64,000 bases of DNA, taken from contig JADJOZ010000022.1 in the NCBI GenBank assembly GCA_016713525.1, forward strand, positions 66,787-130,786, given 5' to 3'. A program made the translations under genes and the position numbers. Position 1 is the stretch's first letter. Each line of letters starts with the position of its first letter. The notes beneath the pieces were generated by a model. The model did no database searches and was not told the origin of the DNA. It saw nothing but the letters and a program-made list of their open reading frames with translations. This stretch comes from Bacteroidota bacterium. GTDB lineage: Bacteria; Bacteroidota; Bacteroidia; AKYH767-A; OLB10. Shown piece after piece: positions 9,889 through 21,500 of the stretch.

Positions 9889-11749
9889 ATGATGCAGTTC
9901 GAATTACCAAAAGAAAGACCATCTATCATTAAAGTGATTGGTGTAGGTGGCGGAGGCAGCAATGCTGTAAATTACATGTACCGTTTGGGAATTAAGGGAG
10001 TCGATTTTCTGGTGTGCAACACCGATCATCAGGCTCTTGATATCAGCCCGGTACCAACTAAAGTACAACTTGGACCAAGCCTGACTGAAGGCCGTGGTGC
10101 AGGATCTATTCCTGAAGTTGGAAAGAAAGCAGCCATTGAGAATGTGGAAGAGCTTCGTGAGATATTGAATGAGAATACCAAAATGGTTTTTATCACTGCC
10201 GGAATGGGTGGTGGAACAGGAACAGGTGCAGCGCCAATCATCGCAGGGATTGCACGCGACATGGGTATTCTTACCGTAGCAATTGTTACTGTTCCTTTTG
10301 CCTTTGAAGGCAGAAAAAGAAAAGCACAGGCAGATGCAGGAATTGAAGAGCTTAAGAAAAATGTTGATACCCTTTTGGTTATATGCAACGATAAACTTCG
10401 CGAAATTCATGGTGACCTGAAACTAACTGAAGCATTTGGTCATGCCGATAATATTCTGGCAATCGCAGCTAAGAGTATTGCGGAAATCATTACCACCACA
10501 CTTCATATCAACGTCGATTTTGCAGATATTCAGACTGTAATGAAAGACAGTGGAGTTGCTATCATGGGCGCTTCTTCCGCAGAAGGAGACAACCGTGCAA
10601 TCAATGCAGTTAAAAGCGCTTTGGATTCACCGTTATTAAATGACAATGAAATTGAAGGTGCCCGTTATATTCTGCTAAATATTACTTCCGGTGATATTGA
10701 AGTTACCATGGATGAAATGGGTGAAATCAATGATTTTATCCAGGATCAGGCAGGAATGTCTGCTGAGGTGATCATGGGTGTTGGTAAAGATGATACACTT
10801 GGAGCAAGAATAGGTGTTACCGTAATTGCAACAGGATTTAAAACGAAAGAACAAATGGAGAGCTTTATTCCCAAGAAGGAAGAAGAGCGCGTAGTATACG
10901 ATTTAAACGGTCAAATGCTGAATAATGCTGCAGAAAAAGCTCCTGTTGGTGAAGTTCGAAGCCAGTACCTGTTGCAGTTAACTCCGGTAGTGAATATTCC
11001 GGTAAATACCCTGGCTATAGTAGCTCCTACAGTTAAAACCTGCATTGATAAATACTGTACCGCAAGCTTCCGTTGTTCAGCAATCAGTTAATGTACCACA
11101 GGCGAATCAGGTAAAACAAGAACCTGTTTCCATGAATTTATACAATGCATCTGCATCTGAAAATATTCCTGTTGCAGAACCTGAGCGATCTGATTTAATT
11201 ATTCATGATTTAATGAGCGATGAAGAGATAAGTTCATCTGCAGCATTCAATGAAAGCATGAATCAGCAACAAGAAGTTGAAGATGAGTTTATGCCTCGAT
11301 TGATTGTGAAAGATGAATATCCAACAATTGATGAAGCACCGACTTTCGAATTTGAAATTCCTGCACCGGTTCCGGCACCAGAAATGCAGTCACCAATCAT
11401 GTCGATTCCACCTGCAGTAAATTCAACTCCTGCTCCGGCACCGGTAATATATCAGTTGCCTCCGGTGGAGAGTCCAAAAGCTCCTGCTGAACATGCTGCT
11501 GATGAAGATCCATTTCAACGTGCAAAAGATCGTATTCAGAAACTCAAAGAAATGAGCATGAGAATGAACACTCCGAATGGTCTGACCGATTTGGAAAAAG
11601 AACCTGCCTACAAACGTAAAAATATTCATTTGTCGGATATTCCGGCTTCAATGGATACACAGGTTTCACGTTATACATTGACTACTGATTCCGATAATAA
11701 ACCTGAAATAAAATCGAACAATACGTTTCTTCACGATCGTGTAGATTAA
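9889..11749 (+). CDS. ftsZ: Cell division GTPase FtsZ with long C-terminal linker (one frameshift)
   Basis: Tubulin-like GTPase forming the Z-ring. The GTPase domain is intact: GVGGGGSNAVNYM near residue 15, the tubulin signature GGGTGTGAAP near 106, and the T7 synergy loop with NVDFADIQTV near 207. After about residue 380 the frame shifts. The first frame stops at 11091. The frame that continues to 11749 encodes a long proline-, glutamate- and glutamine-rich linker ending in NNTFLHDRVD, a Bacteroidota-type C-terminal peptide. The break lies at 11035-11040; removing one A joins VK to PALINTVPQ. Restored length is about 620 aa. The linker is disordered in character and poorly conserved. Confidence 0.93.
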
Positions 11750-11768
11750 TTTTTAAAAACCAAAAATC

Positions 11769-12221
11769 ATGTCACTGGAAGCACAAATAAATGCCGACTT
11801 AAAAGCGGCTATGTTATCGAAAAATGAGGCAGCACTTAGAGCATTACGAGCTGTAAAATCTGCAATTCTGCTTGCTAAAACATCAGGTGCGAGTGCAGGT
11901 GCCGTGAGTGCAGATGAAGAAATGAAATTGCTTCAAAAATTGGTAAAACAACGTAAAGAATCGGTCGAGATTTATGAGACTCAGGGTCGTGAAGATCTTG
12001 CTTCAACTGAAAAGGAAGAGATAGCTATCATCAGCAAATATCTTCCTGCTCAAATGAGCGAAGATGCCATACGTGAAGAGTTAAAGAAAATTATTGCTGC
12101 TGTTGGTGCAACATCCGCAGCTGAAACAGGCAAGGTCATGGGTGCTGCATCCAAAGCATTTGCCGGTAAAGCCGATAATAAAATAGTGTCAGCCATTGTA
12201 AAAGAACTCCTGGCAGGGTAA
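11769..12221 (+). CDS. GatB/YqeY domain protein
   Basis: A 150-aa protein of the YqeY family, related to the tail domain of the aspartyl/glutamyl-tRNA amidotransferase B subunit. Family features are KAAMLSKNEAALRALRAVKSA at the start, KLVKQRKESVEIYE in the middle, and KYLPAQMSEDAIREE followed by GKVMGAASK near the end. It is probably a tRNA-associated helper, but its cellular role is not established. It lies 19 nt after ftsZ, a common Bacteroidota arrangement, and is followed by a strong terminator that closes the dcw cluster. Confidence 0.88.
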   Translation: MSLEAQINADLKAAMLSKNEAALRALRAVKSAILLAKTSGASAGAVSADEEMKLLQKLVKQRKESVEIYETQGREDLASTEKEEIAIISKYLPAQMSEDAIREELKKIIAAVGATSAAETGKVMGAASKAFAGKADNKIVSAIVKELLAG

Positions 12222-12252
12222 TCGAAATTAGGGTTAATTTTCGGTTCATTTT

Positions 12253-12287
12253 AAACCGGTTCAACTGCGAATTGAACCGGTTTTTTT
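12253..12287 (+). terminator. Rho-independent terminator after the dcw cluster
   Basis: A perfect 11-bp stem, AACCGGTTCAA (12254-12264) and TTGAACCGGTT (12272-12282), with a 7-nt loop, followed by a T run. It separates the dcw cluster from the adhesin cassette. Confidence 0.93.
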
Positions 12288-12398
12288 AGCTCTATTCCCA
12301 TGTAAGACCACTGTAAGATTTCAGGTATTGCTACCCATCTTTTTCTATCCGCAACAGTAAAATGTATTGACCAGATTCCTCTTTACCGGGTTAATATG

Positions 12399-12425
12399 TT
12401 GGAATTACGGTCCTGTTTAATTTTA
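12399..12425 (+). promoter_or_regulatory. Candidate Bacteroidota promoter for the first adhesin
   Basis: TTG at 12399-12401 and TAATTTTA at 12418-12425 (7 of 8 to TAnnTTTG), 16 nt apart, slightly short of the usual spacing. The rest of 12288-12459 shows no other gene or structure. Confidence 0.4.
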
Positions 12426-12459
12426 TAATTAGTAGATAATCAATTAGATAAATAAATTT

Positions 12460-15400
12460 ATGCCTTTGCCTTACACCAATCGCCCTAAGGTGTTGACAGG
12501 TACTCTCAGTCATTGGTTCGCCTTATTTCTGATGTTGCTATTTTTAACAGCATCAAAAAAGGCTGAAGCAACACATGCTGCCGGTGCCGATTTGACCTAC
12601 CGCAGTCTGGGTGGTTTAGTGTATGAAATTACTGCAACTTTTTACCGTGATTGCGGTGGTACTGCCGAACCCGGGAATATGACTATTTACTACAAATCGG
12701 CATCTTGTGGTTTCAACAGAACAGCAGTTGCAAATAAAATCCCGGGAGATAATGGTACTGAAATTACTATGCCATGTGCCACGGCCCCTTCAACGTGTTC
12801 AGGTGGAAATTCACCCGGTATTCAAAAATGGGTTTATAGAACAGTGGTTACTTTACCTGTTGCATGCAGCGACTGGGTATTCAGTTACAGGGTATGTTGC
12901 AGGAATTGTACTGTTACAACAATTCAGTCACCATGCTCTGCAGGCTCTGAAATTTATGTCGAGGCAAAACTAAATAATGTTGCAGCACCTCAGAATAATT
13001 CGCCGAAATTTGGAAATCTGCCTGTTGCTTTTGTTTGTCTCGGACAAAATTTTAATTACAATCAATTTGTATATGATATTGATGGTGATAGTGTAGTCAC
13101 CGAACTAATTACGCCTAAAACAAGTGCAACCGGACAGGTTACTTTTTTACCTCCATTTACTTCTCAGGCTCCTTTGGCGTCTTCAACTCCTTTCATATTA
13201 AATCCTGTTACAGGAGATATTAATTTCACTCCTTCACAATTACAGATTGGTGTGTTAGCTATTCGTGCTAATGAATACCGGAATGGAATTCTAATTGGAA
13301 GTACTATCAGAGACATTCAGGTATATACACAAAGTTGCTTCAACGCAATCCCTACAGCAACCGGCATTAATGGTTCTGCCTCATTTGCTGCTAATGCTTG
13401 TCCTGGACAACCACTGTGTTTTACCATTCAGACAGCAGACAATGACTCATTGCAAATTACTGATGCCGTTGTGAATTCTAATATTCCGGGAGCTACGATC
13501 ACCGTAGGTTCTGGTTCACGACCACAAATTAATTTTTGCTGGACACCAACTGGTGCAGATGTTCGTCCCGCACCCTATCAATTTACCATAACTGTCTTTG
13601 ACAATGCATGTCCGTATATGGGAATGCAGACTTATTTGTATTCAGTATATGTACACAAACCGTTAGTATCGGTTTCAGTGGTCAATCCTGTTTGTCAGGG
13701 AAGCTCTGGAGGAAGCGCAACAGCAACTGTTTTACCGGTAGGAAACTATTCATATTTATGGAATACCCAACCTCCGCAATACAATGCAACTGCAACCGGA
13801 TTAACTCCTGGAACATATATGGTGATAGTCGCCGATTCAAGCGGTTGTTCAGATACAGCTTCAGCAGTGATAGCTAATTTGCCACAACTAATTGCTGTGA
13901 ATTGTTCGGTTTCAGGAAATATTACCTGTCAGTCGGGAAATGCAGGAAGCATTTCAACAACTTTAACAGGTGGTACTGGTCCTTACAATTATTTATGGAA
14001 TACAGGTGCAACTACTGCTTCTGTATCGCATTTAGGAGCCGGCACATATACAGTAACAGTTACCGACGCCGGCGGATGTACCGGAACCGCAACAGCTACT
14101 GTCATTCAGCCAAATGGATTACCTGCAGCAGTTGCAACAGTAAATCCGGTTTCTTGTTTTGGTGGATCAAATGGTGCTATTAACATTACAGCTACAAGTG
14201 GACAACAGCCTCTACAATTTTTATGGAATAACGGCTTTACGACAGAAGACCTCACAGGTTTAACAGCAGGAAATTATACCGTTACTGTTACAGATGCAAA
14301 TGGTTGTTCTGCTATGATTGCTGTTCCTGTTACACAACCTTCTGCTATAATTAGTGCAGCTACAATCCAGGATGTAGCTTGTTATGGTGGTAATGATGGA
14401 TTGGTTACTTTGAATATGACTGGTGGAATTGCACCATTCACATTTACATGGAATAATGGCGGAACATCCAATACATTGTCAGGAATTTCATTCGGAAATT
14501 ACGCCGTTCATGTTATAGATGCAAATGGATGCATTTACGATACATCGGTAAATATTACGCAACCACAGCAAGCTTTAAATATTGTCAATACTATAATTCA
14601 GAATGTAACTTGTGTGAATGCAGCTTCAGGTTCCATTGCTTTACAAATTTCAGGCGGGACAATTCCATACAGTTATCAATGGAATAACGGTACTACAACA
14701 CCAACAATTTCTAATTTACTTTCTGGAATGTATAGTTGTCAGATCACTGATTCAAATGGTTGTATTGTGGATACGTCATTAGCAGTAGAACCTGCTTTAA
14801 ACAGTCTGATTATTTTACCTGCAGAAGTTTCAGCGGTATCCTGTGGGAATATTTCGGATGGAAGTATTAACATCAGCATTGCAGGTGGACAGCTACCATA
14901 TAATTTTATGTGGAGTAATGGAAGTACAACCGAAGATATATTCAACATCCCGCAAGGTATTTATACGGTTTCAATTACTGATGGAAATGGATGCACGGTT
15001 CAGGCAACATATACCGTAAATGGATCCGGAACAGTAGAAGCAGTTGTTGGAGCAGTTGGACATGTTCAATGTTTTAATGGAAGTAATGGATATATCGATA
15101 TCACTGTTTCCGGAACGAACGCACCTTATACTTTTTTATGGAGTAACGGAGCAATCACAGAGGATTTGCAAATGCTCACCGGCGGAATGTACACGGTAAC
15201 AATCACCGATGCTTCGGGATGTGACACCATGATGATTGCTGTTATAAATCAACCAACATCTCCACTAATTCCTGATTTGCAGGTAACAAATGGTTCCTGC
15301 AATCAGCCAATGGTCTCCATGCTGGTAACAGCGACAGGTGGAACTCCACCTTATTCATATCAATGGAGCAATGGTCAAAATACAAGTTTGAATGGGAATT

Positions 15401-16680
15401 TGACACCCGGCTATTATATGGTAACAATTACTGACATGAATGGTTGTAATGCCATGATTGGTGATTCTGTTTTAATTAATACTGATCAGTTAATGGTAAC
15501 AAATCAGATAAATTATAGCAGTACATGTGACTCCGCTGCTTCAATTGTTGTGAATGTAACCGGTGGAGCAGCACCCTATCAATTTCAATGGAATACAGGA
15601 TCTGTTTCCAATCATTCAGGTGTCGTTTATCCCGGAAGTTATTCTGTTCAGATAACCGATGCCTCGGGATGTTCAACTGTTAACGCTATTGAGGTGCCGG
15701 TGAATCCGAATGCCCTTTTGGTAAGTGGTGTTATGCAACATGCAAACTGCTTGTCAGGAATGTTGGGATCAATTTCGTTACAAACTTTGGGTGGCACAGG
15801 TAGTTATTCCTATTTATGGAATAATGGTTCAACATCATCCGGTTTAACAGGACTCACTCCCGGAGTTTATGCTGTCCAGGTTACCGATGTAAATGGTTGT
15901 TCAGCCACTCAGGAATTTGTGATTGAAAATACGACCCCGTTAATATTAAACAACAATAATCAGATAGCATTATGCACCGGCGAATTGGCATTGTTATCAG
16001 CCGACTCTGTCCCGGGTTTATCTTATCAGTGGTACTATAATGGTGTGCCTTTGAATGGTGCTACCGGACATCAGTTCCTGACTCCGGCTCCGGGGAATTA
16101 TTATGTTGTAGTAAACAGTATTTGTGGACAGCTTCAAAGTAATAGCATCAATGTTTCTGTAAGCTCAATTGAGAATGTTAGTATTTCAAATAACCAGATT
16201 ATTTGTGCTCCGGAAGAAGTACAATTAAGTGCAACCGGTGGTGTATCCTATCAATGGAGTCCGTCCTATGCTATGAATTTTACTAGTATTCCTGATCCTA
16301 TAGTTAATCCCGAAATTACAACGACATACAGTGTGATGATTACTGATCAGAATGGATGCTCAGCTAAAATGGAAGTGCTTGTAGCAGTTATTTGTGATTC
16401 TGTCATGGTGCCTAATGGATTTTCTCCAAATGGTGACGGAACCAACGATGGATATGTGATTGATGGAATTGAAAAATTCCCGGGGAATAAATTATGGATT
16501 TATAACAGATGGGGAAATCTGGTTTATAAGGCAAAAGATTACGATAATAAATGGAATGGTATCAGCAACATTTCTGGAGTGAGTATGGGACAACGGGTAC
16601 CCGCCGGAACATACTTCTATATTCTTGATCTGAATGATGGCACCAAACCTAAATCCGGATTTTTAGCAATCAAACATTAA
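12460..16680 (+). CDS. SprB-repeat surface adhesin with T9SS type B sorting domain (1406 aa)
   Basis: Large secreted, probably surface-exposed protein. Residues about 16-38 form a signal peptide (FALFLMLLFLTASKKAEA). The mature part opens with THAAGADLTYRSLGG and FYRDCGG, an N-terminal cysteine-rich domain common in large Bacteroidota surface proteins. About ten SprB-type repeats follow (roughly 13672-15930), each with a GG-x-PYxYxWxNG core and DxNGC. The C-terminus has an Ig-like segment (SIENVSISNNQIIC), then the type B sorting domain (VPNGFSPNGDGTNDGY, FPGNKLWIYNRWGN). Such domains direct export through the T9SS and attachment to the cell surface. A PorP/SprF gene follows 10 nt downstream. 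It is a smaller paralogue of the giant adhesin, with a different N-terminus and a very similar C-terminus. Ligand unknown. Confidence 0.9.
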   Translation: MPLPYTNRPKVLTGTLSHWFALFLMLLFLTASKKAEATHAAGADLTYRSLGGLVYEITATFYRDCGGTAEPGNMTIYYKSASCGFNRTAVANKIPGDNGTEITMPCATAPSTCSGGNSPGIQKWVYRTVVTLPVACSDWVFSYRVCCRNCTVTTIQSPCSAGSEIYVEAKLNNVAAPQNNSPKFGNLPVAFVCLGQNFNYNQFVYDIDGDSVVTELITPKTSATGQVTFLPPFTSQAPLASSTPFILNPVTGDINFTPSQLQIGVLAIRANEYRNGILIGSTIRDIQVYTQSCFNAIPTATGINGSASFAANACPGQPLCFTIQTADNDSLQITDAVVNSNIPGATITVGSGSRPQINFCWTPTGADVRPAPYQFTITVFDNACPYMGMQTYLYSVYVHKPLVSVSVVNPVCQGSSGGSATATVLPVGNYSYLWNTQPPQYNATATGLTPGTYMVIVADSSGCSDTASAVIANLPQLIAVNCSVSGNITCQSGNAGSISTTLTGGTGPYNYLWNTGATTASVSHLGAGTYTVTVTDAGGCTGTATATVIQPNGLPAAVATVNPVSCFGGSNGAINITATSGQQPLQFLWNNGFTTEDLTGLTAGNYTVTVTDANGCSAMIAVPVTQPSAIISAATIQDVACYGGNDGLVTLNMTGGIAPFTFTWNNGGTSNTLSGISFGNYAVHVIDANGCIYDTSVNITQPQQALNIVNTIIQNVTCVNAASGSIALQISGGTIPYSYQWNNGTTTPTISNLLSGMYSCQITDSNGCIVDTSLAVEPALNSLIILPAEVSAVSCGNISDGSINISIAGGQLPYNFMWSNGSTTEDIFNIPQGIYTVSITDGNGCTVQATYTVNGSGTVEAVVGAVGHVQCFNGSNGYIDITVSGTNAPYTFLWSNGAITEDLQMLTGGMYTVTITDASGCDTMMIAVINQPTSPLIPDLQVTNGSCNQPMVSMLVTATGGTPPYSYQWSNGQNTSLNGNLTPGYYMVTITDMNGCNAMIGDSVLINTDQLMVTNQINYSSTCDSAASIVVNVTGGAAPYQFQWNTGSVSNHSGVVYPGSYSVQITDASGCSTVNAIEVPVNPNALLVSGVMQHANCLSGMLGSISLQTLGGTGSYSYLWNNGSTSSGLTGLTPGVYAVQVTDVNGCSATQEFVIENTTPLILNNNNQIALCTGELALLSADSVPGLSYQWYYNGVPLNGATGHQFLTPAPGNYYVVVNSICGQLQSNSINVSVSSIENVSISNNQIICAPEEVQLSATGGVSYQWSPSYAMNFTSIPDPIVNPEITTTYSVMITDQNGCSAKMEVLVAVICDSVMVPNGFSPNGDGTNDGYVIDGIEKFPGNKLWIYNRWGNLVYKAKDYDNKWNGISNISGVSMGQRVPAGTYFYILDLNDGTKPKSGFLAIKH
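13672..15930 (+). repeat. Ten diverged SprB-type coding repeats
   Basis: Ten repeats of about 75-77 codons counted from the first conserved cysteine of each. They are much more diverged from one another than those of the giant adhesin; some have lost the CFGG motif (for example C-N-Q-P and C-D-S-A variants). Confidence 0.8.
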
Positions 16681-16690
16681 CCAACAGACT

Positions 16691-17645
16691 ATGAAAAAAA
16701 TCTTCAATGCCCGGATAGATTTACTGCTATGCAAAATAGCTTGTCTGATTTTAATTGGAGTAGGGGAGACCCAGGCCCAGTTCGAGCCACAGTTTACTCA
16801 GTACATGTTCAATGAGATGTTCATCAATCCTGCCTATGCAGGATCCCGAGAACAAGTTGCCGCCACGATGCTCTACCGAAACCAATGGGTTGGCCTCGAA
16901 GGAGCACCCAAAACAGAAACGGCCAGCATCAACGGTCCGCTGATGAATAAAAAACTTGGATTGGGATTAACCATGATGAATGAAACCATTGGAGTTACCA
17001 AACAGTTTGCGGTGTATGCGAGTTATGCATATCGCATTCAGGTTGGAACCAAAGGTGCCTTTGCGATGGGAGTCCAGGGAGGATTCATCAACCACCAGGA
17101 AGATCTGAGTGAAGTAATAACCAATGAGGAAAACGACAATGAATTTTTGTTTAATACTCCCAAGGTTGTACTTCCCAATGCCGGATATGGAATGTATTAT
17201 AATACCGATAAATTTTATGCCGGTATTGCCATTCCCCGGATGTTCCTGAATAAAGTAGCAGGCGATGGTTCAGCAGCAGTAACCAATAAACTGGATCTGA
17301 AAAACTGGCATTACTATTTTATGTCGGGATATGTATTTCCGGTTTCTGAATCAGTGAAATTAAAACCGTCTGTAATGGTGAAAGCTGTATCAGGAGCACC
17401 ACTGATTGCCGATATCACACTTCATGCATTGTTAAAAGATGTATTCTGGCTAGGTGTAAGCTACCGTACAGAAGATTCCTTCGCAGGACTTGCCACGTTC
17501 CAGATTACCCCGCAATTGCGAATCGGTTATTCGTACGATTACACTAACCGAACTGAATAACTACAACAACGGAACACACGAAATTCATCTGGGATACGAT
17601 TTCTCCTTCAATAAGAAAAAGGTTGTCACACCGAGATATTTCTAA
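16691..17645 (+). CDS. PorP/SprF-family T9SS outer-membrane protein, copy 1 (frameshift near the 3' end)
   Basis: Outer-membrane beta-barrel protein of the PorP/SprF family, which helps type B T9SS cargo reach the cell surface. A signal peptide precedes FEPQFTQYMFNEMFINPAYAGSR cut at the family hallmark YMFN-x-x-x-NPAYAGS, then RNQWVGLEGAPKT. The raw frame stops at 17560 after SYDYTNRTE. Compared with the second copy, two bases are missing around 17537-17545. Restoring them gives TLTELNNY, GTHEIHLGYDFSF and the usual family ending TPRYF at 17645. It starts 10 nt after the adhesin stop, so the two are almost certainly co-transcribed. From the mature N-terminus onward it is nearly identical to the PorP at 35651-36597. 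Confidence 0.9.
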
Positions 17646-17650
17646 AATAG

Positions 17651-17680
17651 AAAAAGGCTTCAAACGAAGCCTTTTTTATT
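17651..17680 (+). terminator. Terminator after adhesin-PorP cassette 1
   Basis: Perfect stem AAAAAGGCTTC (17651-17661) and GAAGCCTTTTT (17666-17676) with a 4-nt loop and T-rich tail. It starts just after the restored porP stop. Confidence 0.9.
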
Positions 17681-17704
17681 TTAGAAGATTAAGTATTTAT
17701 TCCA

Positions 17705-17871
17705 ATGATAGATGATAAATGATAAATGATAAATTGAAGATCACTCCTCACTGATCACTTGTTACTCCTCACTGATCACTCCTTACTGATCACTCCTCAC
17801 TGATCACTTGTTACTGATCACTGATCACTTATTACTGATCACTTGTCACTTGTCACTTGCCCCTTGTCACT
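17705..17871. repeat. Intergenic low-complexity repeats (GATAAAT and TGATCACT modules)
   Basis: About 165 bp made of GATGATAAAT-like units followed by many TGATCACT/CCTCAC and CTTGTCAC units. No gene is visible. Similar modules recur near 53660-53885 and 60180-60215. TGATCA is itself palindromic, so the tract can fold in many ways. Confidence 0.8.
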
Positions 17872-18255
17872 TTATTGGCTTACAACAACATTATCGGCAA
17901 ATGGTCGGCCAAATACTTTTTCAGATTTACTTTCAGGTACGACAATCAAATTGTTTGCATCATCCTGTTTGCACATAATTCTAAAGCCTTTCACAATATT
18001 TCCGTTCTTATCTTTTTCGTATCCGGTCAAACAAATTTGTCCCAGCGGCATTGTTGTGAAAGTAATTTCTACGGGGTTGAGTTGCTGCTCTCCTTTTTGG
18101 GTGGCAACATTTTTTAATACTTCTTTAGCCTGACCTTTTTCTACGGTCATGTGAGTTACACCATCATTATCTATTCTGCCCACAATTGCCTGTGCATTTG
18201 AAAGGGTAGTTGCCAGCATCAGACCGGCGATCAGAGACATTAATTTTTTGGTCAT
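17872..18255 (-). CDS. Small secreted protein of unknown function
   Basis: I do not recognise this family. The ATG at 18255 is the preferred start because it opens a clear signal peptide (MTKKLMSLIAGLMLATTLSNAQA). An upstream in-frame start at 18345 would put about 30 polar residues before it. The mature protein is about 105 aa, with VGRIDNDGVTHMTVEKGQAK near its start, a GQICLTGYEKDKNGN segment with the first of two cysteines (the other in RIMCKQDD), and a C-terminal FGRPFADNVVV. It is the only minus-strand gene in the adhesin region and separates the two cassettes. Its 3' end abuts the low-complexity repeats. Export to periplasm or surface is inferred from the signal peptide alone. Confidence 0.65.
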   Translation of the reverse strand: MTKKLMSLIAGLMLATTLSNAQAIVGRIDNDGVTHMTVEKGQAKEVLKNVATQKGEQQLNPVEITFTTMPLGQICLTGYEKDKNGNIVKGFRIMCKQDDANNLIVVPESKSEKVFGRPFADNVVVSQ

Positions 18256-18534
18256 GGTTTTTGAGTTAGTTGGTGTGAATTTGAATTGTACACACCATCG
18301 ATTAGCCTTTAAACCGGGATTGTAATTAAAAGGTTGCGTTTTCAAAAAAAAATCTTTTAAAAATCATGGAAACCCTTTACTATAAAGCCTTTCAGCCCAA
18401 TATTGAGTTTCCAGTTTGTAAGAAAATCAGTGGTTTTGTTCCCTTTTGAAACCTATTAGGGCTAAGTGCCGTTTCAGAACCGATTTAGTGTTAGTAATTC
18501 ACATAAATCTGCCAATTTATTAACCAAAAATTCT

Positions 18535-21500
18535 ATGAAAAAGACGTTTTCCGGTCAGGCTGTATTGAAATTTTTACTGATTTTTTCAGTAGTTGCCATC
18601 TGTTTATTCAGCATGGGAACCATTGAAGTTAAAGGTGAAGGTTCGCCACAGTATAAACCTGACACAACCAAAACCACGTATCTGATGGTGCTGAATAACT
18701 CAAACGGTTATGGCACATTTGCAGGTTATTCTGCAACAGACACTAACAGATTGTTCATCCGAATCCTGGATCCTACGAATGAACGGATTTATTTCGGAGT
18801 TGGACAACGATCTACTAGCTCAACCTGGTATTTTAGGGTTAAGGATCCAAATGGTAACGTCATTTATGGACCAACACTCGTGCCTACATCAGGTACCGGT
18901 TTTATAAATTATCACAGGCAGGCTATTTTAGGGCCAAATGTGTTCAGTGCTCAGGGTTATACTCCTTTTACTATTACACCAACAGCAGGTGTTGCCGGTA
19001 ATTATTATATCGAATTCAATAAGAGTGATCCAAATACGATATCCAACAATACAGAAATCGGCTTTGGAATATTTGATATCACAGTTGGTAATCCTACAGC
19101 ATTAACCCGTGCTCCGGGTCGCTTATTTTCTTACAACTGGGGATTCAATACAAGTTCTTATGCGAATCAATTTTATGGAAGTTTCTACATATATGGTGCA
19201 GACAGTTCTGTTACCAATATTAATATGAATGGTATTAAACCATACAAATTCCGTATTTCATGTAATAGTTATGGTACAAGCTCTACCGGATCTGCAGCAA
19301 CCAAAAGAAGATCAAAAACTGGTTTTGCGGTATTACCGGAATTGAAATTGTTTTTGCGAGACCCCGATATCGTTGCCTTCCCAAGTGGAAGTTTGTTGTT
19401 TATGAGTGGCGCAGTCACCTTAAGTGGATGTACACGCGATTCGCTTTGTATTAGTGTTACATTGGTTAAGACTTCTGATGTTACTGTATTAATCGATCGG
19501 AATAATAACGGAGTATTTAATCCGGGTACTGCCGATCGAAAAATGGTATTTCCCGGTGTACCTGCAGGTACAAATTGTTTGCCCTGGGATGGTAAAGATG
19601 GAGTTGGAAACTTCATTGGGCCCGGTAGCCAGGTTAAAATATATATAAGTGTTGAGTCGGGTGAAGTAAACTTACCAATCTATGATGTAGAAAGTCATCC
19701 GAATGGTTACAGTATGACCGTAACTCGTCCTGCAGCTGCATTGTTTGTTGATTCATTATACTATGATGATGTTTTAGTTGGAGGTGGAACCAGTCTCACA
19801 GGTTGTGCATTCCCTTGCCATACCTGGGTTTCGAGTCCTGCTAATACAGAAACCAATTCAATCGGAAATGACAATACTGTTAATACCTACTGGTTCGCTC
19901 GTAAGCAAAGCGTACTTGCTACTCTAACAATGCCCGATTATTTAACTACCAATGCAGGACCTGATCAAACTATTTGTGTTAGTCCTGCCGGTGTAGATAC
20001 AGTGCAGTTAGCTGGTAGTATTGTGTATAGTCTGGCAGCATACAACGGTTCATTCCGCTGGCGCACTTCCGGTTCTGGAACATTTATTCCTAATGATTCA
20101 ACTTATACCGCAAAATATAAACCATCTGTAGCTGATATTAATGCCGGTGCTGTAGCAATTACATTGCAGCCACGTTACAATTGTACTCATCCGTTAGACT
20201 CTATGTGGCTAACACTTAATAAAAGGCCAACATTAAGTTCTTCGAATGGTACCGTTGCTTGTTTTGGTGGTTCTTCAGGAAGTATTGATCTAACAGTTAC
20301 GAATAGTAATGCGCCTTATACCTATTCATGGAGTAATGGTGCAAGTACACAGGATATTTCAGGGTTAGCTGCTGGCTCGTATACTGTTACAGTTACCAGC
20401 TCTGCTTCCTGTTCATCAACATTCACAACCGCTGTTACACAACCGGCTGCTGCCTTATCTGGAACCATTGGTGCAATAACAAATATTGCTTGCTTTGGAC
20501 AAACAAATGGCACAATTGGTTTCACTGCATCCGGAGGAACATCTCCATATACTTATTCATGGAGTAACGGTTCATCATCACAAAATCTTTCAGGTGTTGG
20601 TGCAGGAACATATACAGTTACAGTTACTAATTCAAGAGGATGTACTTCTGTATCTGCGGCCGCAACTATTTCAGGTCCTGCTGCTGCACTTGCTTCTTCA
20701 ATCACCACTTCAACAAATGTTTCATGCCGAAATGGCAGCGATGGCACAATTGATCTGAATGTTACCGGTGGAACAAGTCCTTATTCTTATTTGTGGAGTA
20801 ACGGAGCGACCACTCAGGACATTTCTGGACTTGCTGCCGGAACTTATTCAGTTACTATAACGGATAATAATGGTTGTACATCAGCACAGTCAAGAACCAT
20901 AACACAACCTGCTGCAGTAGTTAATGTAACTGCAACTATAGGTCAACAAGTGAATTGCTTTGGTGGTTCGAATGGAAGTATCAACCTTTCTGTTTCCGGA
21001 GGTACTTCACCTTACACTTATTTATGGAGCAATGCTGCCACAACTCAGGATATTACCGGACTTGTAGCAGGTACCTACACTGTTACAGTTACTGATGCCA
21101 ATGGTTGTACAGCGCAACAATCACGTACAATAACACAACCGGCTGCCGCATTAAGTGCAGCACTAACAACATCACAGCAAGTAAATTGTTTTGGTGGAAG
21201 CAATGGTTATATTAATATCACCGTTTCCGGAGGAACCGGACCATATACATATGTATGGAGTTCAGGTGCTACTACACAAGATCTGACAGGATTAGGCGCA
21301 GGTACTTATTCTGTTACTGTAACCGATAGCCGTGGTTGTACATTTAGTGATGCTTATACGATTTCACAACCAACCGCTGCACTTTCAAGTTCTGCCTCTG
21401 TAACACAGCAGGTATCGTGTTTCGCAGGAAGTAATGGCGCGATTGATGTTACAGTTTCCGGAGGTACATCACCATATTCTTATTCATGGAGTACCGGTGC

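Noticed and set aside
17705..17871. Possible CRISPR-like or attachment-site repeats
   Set aside because: Units are short, irregular and have no distinct spacers, and no integrase or cas gene is nearby.
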